From: Comamonadaceae bacterium
GTDB taxonomy: Bacteria > Pseudomonadota > Gammaproteobacteria > Burkholderiales > Burkholderiaceae_C
Reading direction: 5' to 3'
DNA: 64,000 bases
Assembly (NCBI GenBank): GCA_015999985.1
Contig: JAECRA010000001.1
Location: 97,196-161,195 of the forward strand
Shown: one piece after another, positions 26,576 through 35,458 of the stretch
Layout: each line of letters starts with the position of its first letter
How positions within the stretch are numbered: the first letter of the stretch is position 1
Made by a program: the position numbers and the translations under genes
Notes under the pieces: model-generated
Seen by the model: the letters and a program-made list of their open reading frames with translations, nothing else
Database searches by the model: none
What the model was told of the DNA's origin: nothing

Positions 26576-27390
26576 GCGTGCCGGCTGAGCAAGCCCTGGC
26601 GTCGCAGCCAGAAGGCCCCACCACTGCATCGACTCCGCTGGAACATGGTTCCAGCCAGCTTGAGGTTCGGGGATTGCGCAAGAACTACGGAGCCAGGCGC
26701 GTGGTCCATGACGTCTCGCTCACGGTTCACAATGGTGAAGTGGTGGGCTTGCTCGGACCCAATGGCGCAGGCAAGACCACCTCCTTCTACATGATCGTCG
26801 GCCTGGTTCGCGCCGATGGTGGTGAGATCAAGATCGACGGTCAGACGGTCGAGCACATGCCCATCCATCGTCGCTCCAGACTTGGGCTGTCCTATCTTCC
26901 GCAAGAGGCATCGATCTTCCGCAAGCTCACCGTCGCTGAAAACGTGCGTGCGGTGCTCGAGCTGCAGCAGGATCAGGACGGCAGGCCCTTGTCCAAGCCT
27001 GAGATTGAACGCCGTTTGACCGAATTGCTGGAGCAACTGCACGTGCAGGGGCTGCGCGATTCGCCCGCACCCGCACTCTCGGGGGGCGAGCGCCGCCGCG
27101 TGGAAATTGCCCGAGCGCTGGCCACTCAGCCGCGCTTTATTTTGCTCGATGAGCCCTTTGCCGGTATCGACCCCATCGCCGTCATAGAAATCCAGCGCAT
27201 CATCGCCTTTCTCAAGGCCCGTGGTATTGGCGTGTTGATCACCGACCATAACGTGCGCGAAACGCTGGGCATCTGTGACCACGCGGTCATCATCAGCGAA
27301 GGGCGCGTGCTGGCTACAGGCACGCCTGACGACATCGTCGCCGATCCCGAAGTTCGGCGCGTCTACCTTGGCGAGAATTTCCGGCTTTGA
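26572..27390 (+). CDS. lptB: LPS export ABC transporter ATP-binding protein LptB
   Basis: Cytoplasmic ATPase (272 aa) that powers LPS extraction by LptB2FG. Walker A GPNGAGKT (near residue 63), Q-loop [10 protein letters not shown], signature [15 protein letters not shown] (near 165), Walker [13 protein letters not shown] (near 185) and the LptB-typical switch [10 protein letters not shown] (near 222) are all present. The first ~25 residues are an extra Ala/Pro/Thr-rich segment beyond the E. coli start. Start codon GTG overlaps the lptA stop. rpoN follows after 64 bp, the classical lptAB-rpoN order. Confidence 0.95.
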   Translation: MSVPAEQALASQPEGPTTASTPLEHGSSQLEVRGLRKNYGARRVVHDVSLTVHNGEVVGLLGPNGAGKTTSFYMIVGLVRADGGEIKIDGQTVEHMPIHRRSRLGLSYLPQEASIFRKLTVAENVRAVLELQQDQDGRPLSKPEIERRLTELLEQLHVQGLRDSPAPALSGGERRRVEIARALATQPRFILLDEPFAGIDPIAVIEIQRIIAFLKARGIGVLITDHNVRETLGICDHAVIISEGRVLATGTPDDIVADPEVRRVYLGENFRL

Positions 27391-27454
27391 TTCATGCGCT
27401 GGTGTACCGTAGGCGGCATCCATCCATTGAATTTCCTGGCTTGGCAGTGACCAC

Positions 27455-29029
27455 ATGAAGCCCGGCCTTTCGCTGCGTGTCTCGCAACATCTTGCGCTGA
27501 CACCTCAGTTACAGCAGTCCATACGGCTCTTGCAGCTCTCCACTCTGGAGCTGGCCAGCGAGGTCGAGCAGATGCTCGATGACAACCCCTTTCTCGAGCG
27601 TTCGGACGATGATGCGCCGCGCGAAGATTTTGGCATTGCGCGCTCTGATACGGCCGTCAGCGAAGGCGATCGCGTCAGCGAACAGGCTTTCGAAGGGCAT
27701 GATGACGAACGTGCGGAAAGCGTCGAAGCCTCAGATTCCCAGTCTCTGGTTGCCGAGAGCTGGGACGGTGACGGCAGTGTGGAAGCCGCACCTGACGACG
27801 GCGAATGGGGCGGCGATGCGCCTGCACGCCGTAACAACGTCGAAGATGACGATGCGCTCGATCCTGGTGAGCGAGGCGGCCTTCAGCCATCGCTGACGGA
27901 TCACCTGCGTCGGCAGGCCTTGTCTCTGCGCCTGGGTCCAGAAGATGCCGCCGCCTTGAGATTTTTGATCGAGTCTTTGAACGACGACGGCTATCTGGAA
28001 GACTCCCTGGCCGAACTGGCCGCGACGCTGCTCGACGAGGACGACGGACTGGAGCAGATGGAAGAGCTGGTGCACCGTTTCACGATGGCGCTGAATCTGC
28101 TCCAATCGTTGGACCCCCCCGGGGTCGGTGCACGCGATTTGCTGGAGTGTCTGTCCCTGCAGATCAAAAGCCGCCAGTCTGAGCGGGACCTGACAGCCTC
28201 AGAACAATCGCGCGTGGCGGTGGCGCTGAAGATCTGTGCGCAGCACGGAGTGCTCGAATTGCTGGCACGGCGTGATGCCCGCCGCTTGGCGCAGTTGGTG
28301 GGCGAGAGCGAAGAAGCCGTGCGCGCCGCTATGGCCTATGTCGCACGGCTGGAACCCAAACCTGGCCGACGCTTCGCAGATGTCAGTCGCAACGCCATCG
28401 TGCCTGACGTCATCGTATCCACCAGCGGGCAGGGGCCTCAGCAGCGCTTTCGCGTGCAGCTCAACCCTGAAGTCATGCCGCGCCTGCGGGTGCACGAAAT
28501 CTATGCCAATGCACTGCGCGGTGGACGTGGCGGAGAAAGCCATCAGGCACTGACCCAGCGACTCCAGGAAGCCCGCTGGTTCATCAAGAATATTCAGCAG
28601 CGCTTTGACACCATCTTGCGCGTCTCTCAAGCCATCGTGGAGCGGCAGAAGAACTTCTTCGTCCATGGTGAACTGGCGATGCGTCCCATGGTTCAACGCG
28701 AACTGGCTGACGAACTAGGTGTTCACGAGTCCACCATCAGCCGGGTGACCACCGCCAAATACATGGCCACACCGCAGGGCACCTTTGAGCTCAAGCACTT
28801 CTTTGGCTCCGCTCTGGGCACGGAAGCTGGCGGCAATGCTTCCAGCACAGCAGTGCGGGCGCTCATCAAGCAGTTCATCAGCTCAGAAGACACCAAGAAA
28901 CCGCTCTCCGACAATCAGATTGCTGAAATGCTCAAGGAGCAAGGCATCGACTGCGCACGCCGTACCGTCGCCAAATACCGCGAAGGCCTGCGCATTCCGA
29001 TCGCCAGCCTGCGTAAGCTAGTCCAGTAG
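27455..29029 (+). CDS. rpoN: RNA polymerase sigma-54 factor
   Basis: Sigma-54, 524 aa, directing RNA polymerase to -24/-12 promoters that need AAA+ activators. Region I is the Gln/Leu-rich N-terminus (LRVSQHLALTPQLQQSIRLL); region II is a long acidic stretch (residues ~45-135, here longer than in E. coli); the core-binding domain follows; the HTH is ELGVHESTISRVTTAKYM near residue 425; and the RpoN box is ARRTVAKYRE at residues 501-510. Located downstream of lptAB as in most proteobacteria. The hpf/ptsN genes that often follow are replaced by a convergent amidase gene. Confidence 0.97.
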   Translation: MKPGLSLRVSQHLALTPQLQQSIRLLQLSTLELASEVEQMLDDNPFLERSDDDAPREDFGIARSDTAVSEGDRVSEQAFEGHDDERAESVEASDSQSLVAESWDGDGSVEAAPDDGEWGGDAPARRNNVEDDDALDPGERGGLQPSLTDHLRRQALSLRLGPEDAAALRFLIESLNDDGYLEDSLAELAATLLDEDDGLEQMEELVHRFTMALNLLQSLDPPGVGARDLLECLSLQIKSRQSERDLTASEQSRVAVALKICAQHGVLELLARRDARRLAQLVGESEEAVRAAMAYVARLEPKPGRRFADVSRNAIVPDVIVSTSGQGPQQRFRVQLNPEVMPRLRVHEIYANALRGGRGGESHQALTQRLQEARWFIKNIQQRFDTILRVSQAIVERQKNFFVHGELAMRPMVQRELADELGVHESTISRVTTAKYMATPQGTFELKHFFGSALGTEAGGNASSTAVRALIKQFISSEDTKKPLSDNQIAEMLKEQGIDCARRTVAKYREGLRIPIASLRKLVQ

Positions 29030-29035
29030 GCTGAG

Positions 29036-30544
29036 TTAAAGACCTCCCGCCGGTGCGAGTGAACTCAACCTGTGGGCAATCGCAAGCAGGTCCCAATCCT
29101 TGCCGCGAGCTCCCGCAAGCTGCATGGACAGCGGCGCGCCCTCTGAATTTTTCCCCCACGGAATTGCAATAGCGGGCATCCCACTCAAGCTGAACGGCAT
29201 CGTGAGGTTGGACACCGCCGTATGCAACGGGTAGGCCTTGCCTTCAATATCGACCTTCGCTGCCCCCACCAGCGGAGCAGGCGATCTCATGGTCGGGCAC
29301 AGCAAGATGTCCGCTTCATCAAAGAGGCGCTCCATGCGCTGCACGAACACTCTGCGCAAGCGCTGAGCCTTCAGATACCAGTGCCCAGGCAAAAGGCTGG
29401 CCATCTCCAGCCGAACCCGGACATCCTCTCCCAGCCGTGCTCCATCATCGCGCAGACGCTCTCCCTGGCTGGCAGCCGCTTCGGTAGAAATAGTGATGAA
29501 CTGTATGGCGGCGGCCAGTTCAATGCCCTCCATCAAGACCTTATGCGTTTGTGCTCCTTCAGAGCGCATGGCGGCCTGTATCCCCTGCAGCGCGGCACGA
29601 ACATCACTATCCAAAGGCTCCTGGAAGAAACCACCCAGTACACCCACACGCAAGCCTTTCAGGGAGCGCAGCGGAATTCCCTTGAAGTCGGGCAGCCCAG
29701 TCAGGGCCGCAAACGCCTGGGCGCAGTCCATCACGGTGCATCCAATAGGGCCAATGTGGTCCAGCGTTTCAGACATGTCTATCGCACCGTGGCGCGACAC
29801 GGCGTCGTAACTAGGCTTGAACCCAACAACTCCGCAGCACGCTGCTGGAATGCGGACCGAGCCGCCGGTATCCGTGGCCAGTGCGACATTCACAATCCCC
29901 GCCGCCACGGCAGCAGCAGATCCTCCGCTGGAGCCCCCTGGAATCCGATCTGGCGCTGCAGGATTGATCACGCGCCCAAACACGGGGTTATCGCTGCTGG
30001 CCCCGAACGCCAGTTCATGCAGGTTGTTCAGGCCTATGAAGACCGCGCCCTGGCGCTTCATGGCGGCGACAGAAGCGGCATCCTCAGGAAAGGGTTCAGC
30101 GGGCCCTGTAAGGCTGCCGCCACTGCGAGGCATACCGGCCACCCCGATCAGGTCCTTCACTGCAAATGGCACGCCGCGGAGGTAGCCTTGCCCGGCGGGT
30201 TCCAGCACTTCCGGCAGGCGGGTGAACGCACGCAGATGCGCGTTGTCTCGGGCGGCAGCCCAAGCGGCTTCAGCGGTGATGGCCGTGCTTCCAGGGGCGG
30301 CGTCCACCGGCCCTTCGGTCGGCAACGGCTCCGGCGTCGCTGCCCGGGCGGCGAACGCAGGCCCCTCTGGCGTCGGCGCATTCCTGAACCGGGCGATCTC
30401 CTCCTGATTCATTGTCAGGCGTTCTACCCACAAAGGCGCGCGCTCCGGACAGCTCAGGCCTGCCCAGCGTGCGTAACCCTCCATGGCCTTTGCCAGTTCG
30501 ATACCTTGTTCGTTTTCAGCTTGGAGTAGCGGTTGCGCTTGCAT
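29036..30544 (-). CDS. amidase-signature family hydrolase
   Basis: Amidase of 502 aa. The Ser-cisSer-Lys catalytic triad is visible: Lys in GVPFAVKDLIG (near residue 128) and the Ser pair in PGGSSGGSAAAVAAG (near 205), with the nucleophile in ATDTGGSVRIPAACCGVVG just after. The Asp-tRNA/Glu-tRNA amidase subunit GatA is excluded by its length, context and N-terminal extension. I chose ATG 30542-30544, 4 bp after the stop of the Bug-type binding protein, so the two form an operon; the upstream in-frame extension runs into that gene. Substrate is unknown; pairing with an uptake protein suggests an imported amide or acylated amine. Confidence 0.88.
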   Translation of the reverse strand: MQAQPLLQAENEQGIELAKAMEGYARWAGLSCPERAPLWVERLTMNQEEIARFRNAPTPEGPAFAARAATPEPLPTEGPVDAAPGSTAITAEAAWAAARDNAHLRAFTRLPEVLEPAGQGYLRGVPFAVKDLIGVAGMPRSGGSLTGPAEPFPEDAASVAAMKRQGAVFIGLNNLHELAFGASSDNPVFGRVINPAAPDRIPGGSSGGSAAAVAAGIVNVALATDTGGSVRIPAACCGVVGFKPSYDAVSRHGAIDMSETLDHIGPIGCTVMDCAQAFAALTGLPDFKGIPLRSLKGLRVGVLGGFFQEPLDSDVRAALQGIQAAMRSEGAQTHKVLMEGIELAAAIQFITISTEAAASQGERLRDDGARLGEDVRVRLEMASLLPGHWYLKAQRLRRVFVQRMERLFDEADILLCPTMRSPAPLVGAAKVDIEGKAYPLHTAVSNLTMPFSLSGMPAIAIPWGKNSEGAPLSMQLAGARGKDWDLLAIAHRLSSLAPAGGL

Positions 30545-30548
30545 GCGT

Positions 30549-31547
30549 TCACTCAAGCGAGACGTTGGCTTCCTTGATGACGCGCTTCCAGAGTTGCGTG
30601 TCGTCCGCCAATTTCTTGGCCAGCAACTCCGGGCCGGCCTTGACGATGGTTCCACCCTCTTGCCCTTCGATGAAGGCGGCCACTTCCTTGCTGCCTAAAA
30701 CGGTATTGAGGTCGGCATTGAGCTTGGCTGCTTTGGCGGCAGGCAGCCCCTTGGGAGAGAAGATGCCATACCAGGTTCCCACATTGAAATTGGCAAGGCC
30801 CGCGGCTTCAGCCACCGTGGGCACATCAGGCAGGGTCTTGCTGCGCGTGGCACTGGTGACCGCCAGCGCGCGCAGCTTGCCCGATTTGATGTGCGGCACG
30901 ATCAATGAAATGGACGACATCATCAGAGAGATTCGGCCGGCAAGCGCGTCGGTCAGCGCCGGTGCAGAGCCCTTGTACGAGATGTGGCGCATGTTGATGC
31001 CTGCGGCCTTGGCAAACAACTCCCCGGACAAGTGAGGTGTAGTCCCAACGCCTGCAGAGCCAAAGGTAATGTCTTCTTTGTCCGACTTACCGGCTCGTAC
31101 AACATCGGCCAGCGTCTTGTAGGGTGTGTCCACCGAAGTGACAATCACAATAGGAATGTCCGCCAGGAAGGCGATGGGCTGAAGATCTTCCAGGGGGTTG
31201 TAAGGCACGCTCTTGAGCAGGTAGGGCGCCACGGCCATATTGTCAGCCTGCCCCAGCACCAGGTTGGTGCCGTCTGCCTGCATTTTGCTGGCGGCCCCAA
31301 TACCAATGGTGCCACTGGCACCGGGCCGGTTGTCAATGATGAGGGGTGTTTTGGTCAGCGTGGCAAACGAAGTGCTGATGACGCGTGCGACGCCGTCCGT
31401 GCCGCCGCCTGGTGGGAAGGGCACAATCATCTTGATGGGCTGGCCAGGGGCATCCGCAGCGAAGGCTGACCCCGCTGACTGGCCAAGAACCAGAGAAGGA
31501 AGCAGGCCAAGAGTAAATTCTCTTCTTCCGAATGCACGCGATTTCAT
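30549..31547 (-). CDS. Bug-type (tripartite tricarboxylate transporter) substrate-binding protein
   Basis: Periplasmic solute receptor of 332 aa. Signal peptide residues 1-29, with twin arginines (GRREFTLGLL) and cleavage after AFA; mature part begins ADAPGQPIKMIVPFPPGGGTD, the hallmark of Bug/TctC proteins, with DNRPGASGTIG and GLPAAKAAKLN later. Start ATG 31545-31547 has SD GGAG. No TctA/TctB membrane genes are nearby, which is common for the many orphan Bug proteins of Burkholderiales. Co-transcribed with the downstream amidase, so the ligand may be the amidase substrate (inference). Confidence 0.92.
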   Translation of the reverse strand: MKSRAFGRREFTLGLLPSLVLGQSAGSAFAADAPGQPIKMIVPFPPGGGTDGVARVISTSFATLTKTPLIIDNRPGASGTIGIGAASKMQADGTNLVLGQADNMAVAPYLLKSVPYNPLEDLQPIAFLADIPIVIVTSVDTPYKTLADVVRAGKSDKEDITFGSAGVGTTPHLSGELFAKAAGINMRHISYKGSAPALTDALAGRISLMMSSISLIVPHIKSGKLRALAVTSATRSKTLPDVPTVAEAAGLANFNVGTWYGIFSPKGLPAAKAAKLNADLNTVLGSKEVAAFIEGQEGGTIVKAGPELLAKKLADDTQLWKRVIKEANVSLE

Positions 31548-31915
31548 ATAGTCTCCGAAATAATGAGGTTCAGAGATCCGCGTGGCATATGCGTAAAGCA
31601 AACAGCAAGCAGCAACGATTGATTTAGCTACGCGAGACCCTGAGTACCTGGATAGTCGTTAAATGAGTAACCCCGGGCGATACTATCGTCTCAATTTCAC
31701 CATCGTCATCTTCAATGGAGATGCGAGGCGTCATGAAATTCGGCTACCGAGCTGACTTTTCGCACTCTTGAAATCGCTCTTTGAGCGATTGTGGAGCACT
31801 CCGCGTTTGCCATATATCCGAACAATGAACGGGGTGAGAGAGAGTTCTTACACCTCTGACCAACGGCATGCGGCGACAATTGGTCTTCCGCCGTGCCCAC
31901 GCAAGTTTTCAAGCA
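31548..31915. other. intergenic region between Bug gene and RNA methyltransferase gene
   Basis: Divergent promoter region of 368 bp with no supported gene. It contains one perfect inverted repeat, AATCGCTC-TTT-GAGCGATT (31772-31790), without a T-run. Short ORFs on both strands show no family resemblance. Confidence 0.5.
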
Positions 31916-33205
31916 ATGAACCAACTGACCCTTTTCCTCCCCTGCGCCGCCGGTGTCGAGGGCTTTCTCGCTGATGAAGTACACGGCATTACAGGGCTGA
32001 CGGGTGATGATTTGCTCACGGTGCGAGCGGGGGTACGTGTGCGCACGGACTGGGAAGGCGTGCTGCTACTCAATCTGCACTGCCGGTTGGCGCAACGTGT
32101 GCTGATAGAGTTGGCGCAAGGTGGTTACCGAGACCCTGAAGATCTTTATGCGCTGGCCCATGATGTGTGCTGGGAAGCCTGGTTTACACCGCGGCAGAGC
32201 TTTCGCATCGAACTCACTGCCCAGCACAGTCCGCTGCAGAGCCTGAACTTCGCGACGCTGCGCATCAAAGACGGCGTAGCCGACCGTTTTCGCCGGGTCG
32301 GCGGCGAACGCCCCAGTATCGATACCCATACGCCGGACGTGCGTTTGCACGCGCACTTGACCACGGACACCGCCACGCTCTACATCGATACCTCGGGCGA
32401 ACCGCTCTTCAAGCGCGGATGGCGTCAGGACAAAGGCGATGCGCCGCTGAAGGAAACCCTGGCCGCTGCCATGCTCGCCGCAAGTGGTTGGTGGCAACCT
32501 GCCACGCGCTCAGTGTTGGAAGTCCCCTTGTATGACCCTTGCTGCGGTAGCGGCACCATCGTCATAGAGGCGGCGCAGATTCGGCTGGGAATGCCTGCTG
32601 GCGGCCAGCGGCGTTTCGGCTTCGAGCAGCTAAGGCCGTTCAACCGTGTGCGCTGGGACGCCGTGAAAAAAGAAGCCAGCCTTTCAGTCAAGGCTCCTGA
32701 GAGCTCTGAAAGTGTGACCGTCTTCGGTAGTGATGTGGCCCACCGTATGGTCGATTTTGCCGAGCGTAATGCCCAGCGGGCCGGTGTCTCAGGTGCTGTG
32801 CAGTTGCGCGGCGGCGATGCGCTTCAGCGTATGCCGCCAAGCGCGCAGCCGGGCGTGATCGTCATGAACCCCCCCTATGGTGAGCGTATCGCCGCCGCAG
32901 GCGTGGCGGGCAGGGGCCGGGAAGCCTTCCAGAGCGGCACCCTGGCTCGAGCACGGGCCGGTGAAGGCGTCGTTGACGCAGAGGCGGATTCCGGCGATGA
33001 ATTCTTCCGGCAACTCAGCACCCACTGGAAAAGCCACTTCGCTGGCTGGACCGCCTGGATGCTCACGCCAGACCTCAAGCTCCCCGGTCGTCTGCGACTG
33101 AAGGAATCGCGCCGCGTTCCCATGTGGAATGGACCTATTGAATGCCGAATGTTCCGGTTTGATCTGACCGCGCGCGGTGCATCGGCCAAGCCAGGGACCA
33201 CATGA
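31916..33205 (+). CDS. THUMP-domain 23S rRNA guanine-N2-methyltransferase (RlmL-like)
   Basis: Cytoplasmic RNA methyltransferase of 429 aa in the UPF0020/RlmL family. Residues ~1-150 are a ferredoxin-like/THUMP RNA-binding part; the Rossmann methyltransferase domain has the SAM motif DPCCGSGTIVIEAA (near residue 206) and the catalytic NPPYGER motif (near 320). E. coli RlmL is a fusion with RlmK; here only the RlmL half is present. A ~35-residue Ala/Gly/Arg-rich insert follows NPPYGER. I chose ATG 31916, where the conserved sequence LTLFLPCAAGVEGFLA begins; no strong SD is visible. Confidence 0.88.
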   Translation: MNQLTLFLPCAAGVEGFLADEVHGITGLTGDDLLTVRAGVRVRTDWEGVLLLNLHCRLAQRVLIELAQGGYRDPEDLYALAHDVCWEAWFTPRQSFRIELTAQHSPLQSLNFATLRIKDGVADRFRRVGGERPSIDTHTPDVRLHAHLTTDTATLYIDTSGEPLFKRGWRQDKGDAPLKETLAAAMLAASGWWQPATRSVLEVPLYDPCCGSGTIVIEAAQIRLGMPAGGQRRFGFEQLRPFNRVRWDAVKKEASLSVKAPESSESVTVFGSDVAHRMVDFAERNAQRAGVSGAVQLRGGDALQRMPPSAQPGVIVMNPPYGERIAAAGVAGRGREAFQSGTLARARAGEGVVDAEADSGDEFFRQLSTHWKSHFAGWTAWMLTPDLKLPGRLRLKESRRVPMWNGPIECRMFRFDLTARGASAKPGTT

Positions 33206-33278
33206 CGGCGATGGGTGACTTGCGACGGGCTTGGGCTTTCATGCCCGCTTTGGCGAACCTGGCTGGCAAGTATTCAAG

Positions 33279-33689
33279 ATGAGTAAGCTGGTCATCGACA
33301 CCAACGTGGCCCTCGATTTACTGGTGTTTGCTGATCCCGCCGTGCAAGCATTGCGAGGCGCCTTGGTGAAGGGTGAGGCCGTTTGGCTTGCCAGTGTGGA
33401 GATGCGGGCGGAGCTGGCCAGAGTGCTGGGCTATCCCAGAGTCGTTCCCCGCTTGGCAGCGCGAGATCTGGACCCCGTAACTGTTTTGTTGGAGTATGAC
33501 CAACTCACGCGCATCGTGCCAGCGGCTCCCACTGCCTCCTGCCGGTGTGCAGACGCTGACGATCAGCCTTTCATTGACTTGGCGGTTCAGCATGGCGCTC
33601 TGCTGTTGAGCAAAGATGCCGCCGTACTGGCTTTGCTCAGGCCTATGCGCGCACTCGGCGCCGATGCGTCTCCAGCCTGGCGGGAGTAA
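33279..33689 (+). CDS. PIN-domain protein (putative toxin-type ribonuclease)
   Basis: PIN-fold protein of 136 aa. The acidic metal site is visible: Asp in LVIDTNVALDLL (residue 7), Glu in SVEMRAELARV (near 45) and the Asp cluster CADADDQPFIDLA (near 90-100), plus LLSKDAAVL near 115. The family (PF13470-like) is commonly annotated as a toxin of type II toxin-antitoxin systems, but no antitoxin-like ORF precedes or follows it; it sits 73 bp downstream of the RlmL-like gene and may be a housekeeping RNase co-expressed with it. ATG 33279 chosen over the ORF start at 33231 because the PIN motif begins here. Confidence 0.8.
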   Translation: MSKLVIDTNVALDLLVFADPAVQALRGALVKGEAVWLASVEMRAELARVLGYPRVVPRLAARDLDPVTVLLEYDQLTRIVPAAPTASCRCADADDQPFIDLAVQHGALLLSKDAAVLALLRPMRALGADASPAWRE

Positions 33690-33770
33690 AGGCCAGACGC
33701 TCAGGTGGGATGCATCCCCTTAATGGAAATGAGGCTTTCGTCTCGTAAGGCGTGATGACCTCTTTGGGCT

Positions 33771-35150
33771 CTACAGATACGAGAGTCCAATTATGGCTGC
33801 CGTAGCGTCTTCTCGCTGCAACTCGCACTCGCATAGACGGGCGTAGCTTTCCAGAAGTCCTTTCTCGGCTTGTTGGTCGGCGCAAGATGTGATGTTGAGC
33901 CGAGATTCAAAGAAGTAACTCAACTGCGACTTGAATGCTTCAATGGCCTTGTCAATGCTCAGGCACGTGTCATTTGCTAGAGCGTCCATCCTGACTTTGA
34001 TGTCATTCACCGACAGACGGGTCTGGTCCAATGAAATGTCTCGCCACATCGCATCGCACTGTGCCCAATGTGAGCTTACGTGGCATGTACCTTCAGCGGC
34101 TTCGACCTCGTAGCTTGAAAGCCGGTCGTTTGCGACTCTCTCAAGCGAAGTGGATGTTCTGTTCATGTTGTTATCTGCTGCATCGAAGACGCGTCGAACG
34201 AATGCCATTGCAGGCGTGACGGCGTAGGTCTGCAGGTGGATCTCGAGGTCGCGCAGGCGTCGGAAATGCGCCGTGGCTGAATCGTAGAGCAAATGGTTGC
34301 ACAGGCGGCTATAAACCCTGGGCTCTGAGCCTAGATCAAAGCTCCAGTACTGATGTTGTGACAGCAGTACCAAAGCCAGGCCCGTCAGCTGAACGCCAAA
34401 TTTTTGACGCTCAAGCAGCAACTCGTGCAGAGTCCCTTTGTTATCTTCTTGTTTCGAGGCCAAGGGAATTTTCAATTCGGCCGCAGCGGCATCTTCAGAA
34501 AGATTGCAAAGGCGATGGGCCTGAAAGGCGTAATGGAGACTGGCTCGACAAATCTGCCATGCAACATTGAGGCAGTTCTCATGGTAGCTTGACAGCAGGC
34601 TTGCTTGTTCGGCGTTGTCGGCGTCCATGCCAAATGCCTCCTGCATGGACTGCAGGTCTGTCGTGATGGTCATGGCCGCCTCCGCCAGCGGAAGATAATT
34701 CGACAAGGCCAGAAGCAGAGATCCGTCCTTGGCGTAAGGCTTGGGTGCGTCGTTAAGTACGTCTAACTCCTGAAGCAGCTCTTTCATCGAATCAACGGAC
34801 GGCAAGAGCTGCCGGTTGGCTATGAACGTTGCTTCGTCCGGCGATGCCTCATAAAGGCTGGCCGTCTGCGTTTGCAGGATGGTCATGGCGAAAGACCGAC
34901 GGTCACTTCGCAAGCTGTCGCACGTGGCGCCGTTGCCAACAGCGGTATTGGCGATAGCCGACGTGCACGTACCCCATGTCCCTTGGAAAGCGGGCGTTTG
35001 CGGTGTCTGAGGCGTCTGAAGAGGTGTCGAAAGCTGGGCAGGGCGCGGGAATTGCATAGAGAGTAGTTTTGCCAGGAGCAGGCCCAATAGGGCAAACCAT
35101 CCACCTGTCGGAGGCGTGTTTGGAAAGCTGTTTGAAGAAGTTAGTAACAC
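33771..35150 (-). CDS. hypothetical protein, unrecognised
   Basis: Open frame of 459 codons from GTG 35150; I recognise no family. Residues ~17-31 (GWFALLGLLLAKLL) are hydrophobic and could anchor or export the protein, followed by a Pro/Thr/Gln repeat (PLQTPQTPQTP). The rest looks mainly helical, with eleven scattered Cys and a C-terminal Cys/Glu-rich end (LCECELQREDATAA). Alternative starts are ATG 35057 and ATG 34886; none has a good SD. A sampled line is ~52% GC, clearly lower than the neighbours, which suggests acquired DNA. Convergent with the PIN gene. Gene reality is supported by length on a strand with no competing real gene. Confidence 0.6.
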   Translation of the reverse strand: MLLTSSNSFPNTPPTGGWFALLGLLLAKLLSMQFPRPAQLSTPLQTPQTPQTPAFQGTWGTCTSAIANTAVGNGATCDSLRSDRRSFAMTILQTQTASLYEASPDEATFIANRQLLPSVDSMKELLQELDVLNDAPKPYAKDGSLLLALSNYLPLAEAAMTITTDLQSMQEAFGMDADNAEQASLLSSYHENCLNVAWQICRASLHYAFQAHRLCNLSEDAAAAELKIPLASKQEDNKGTLHELLLERQKFGVQLTGLALVLLSQHQYWSFDLGSEPRVYSRLCNHLLYDSATAHFRRLRDLEIHLQTYAVTPAMAFVRRVFDAADNNMNRTSTSLERVANDRLSSYEVEAAEGTCHVSSHWAQCDAMWRDISLDQTRLSVNDIKVRMDALANDTCLSIDKAIEAFKSQLSYFFESRLNITSCADQQAEKGLLESYARLCECELQREDATAAIIGLSYL

Positions 35151-35356
35151 TCAGTGGCAGAGCGTTCCAAGGAAAAGTCATGCGCAATCTCAAATCTGGC
35201 TGCGCGCCCGTCCATCCACGGGGCTGACACCCCACCCCATAGACCTGAATTGGTCGGAGCGCAGAGCTTTCTGGCAATGGACCCGCGCGCGCGGGGTAGC
35301 TCCGCATGTGAATATGACATCTCCACCGGGTTTTCCCCAGTAGGGCGACTCTCGTG
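35151..35356. other. non-coding stretch upstream of the catabolic island
   Basis: No supported gene; several overlapping ORFs of 60-75 codons without family resemblance. It lies between the orphan ORF and the AT-rich promoter at 35357. Confidence 0.4.
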
Positions 35357-35384
35357 TTGAAAATTAATTAAAGCAACATATAAT
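35357..35384 (+). promoter_or_regulatory. near-consensus sigma-70 promoter of the catabolic operon
   Basis: TTGAAA (35357-35362), 16-bp spacer, TATAAT (35379-35384) in an AT-rich block that stands out from the GC-rich surroundings. A 9-bp inverted repeat TGAAAATTA / TAATTTTCA (35358-35366 and 35384-35392) brackets the promoter. Transcription would start near 35391 and run into the enoyl-CoA hydratase operon. Confidence 0.7.
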
Positions 35385-35395
35385 AATTTTCATAG

Positions 35396-35405
35396 AACGA
35401 TCATT
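35396..35405. promoter_or_regulatory. possible TetR-family operator
   Basis: AACGATCATT, one mismatch from the symmetric AACGATCGTT core found in operators of several TetR-type fatty-acid/acyl-CoA regulators. It sits just downstream of the predicted transcription start, where a bound repressor would block initiation or clearance. The TetR gene at 44680-45432 is a candidate. Inference only. Confidence 0.4.
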
Positions 35406-35458
35406 GACTTGACTTTGCCTTGCGCGGCGCAGCGGAGATCAGTCGAACAGGAGACAAC

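Noticed and set aside
29222..30529. 435-codon plus-strand ORF opposite the amidase
   Set aside because: Shadow of the amidase gene, which has its complete catalytic triad on the other strand.
29036..30544. GatA subunit of the tRNA amidotransferase
   Set aside because: No gatB or gatC nearby, and the N-terminal extension and coupling with a Bug receptor do not fit GatA.
33279..33689. Type II toxin-antitoxin pair with the PIN protein
   Set aside because: No antitoxin-like ORF lies directly up- or downstream; the gene is better kept as a lone PIN-domain protein.
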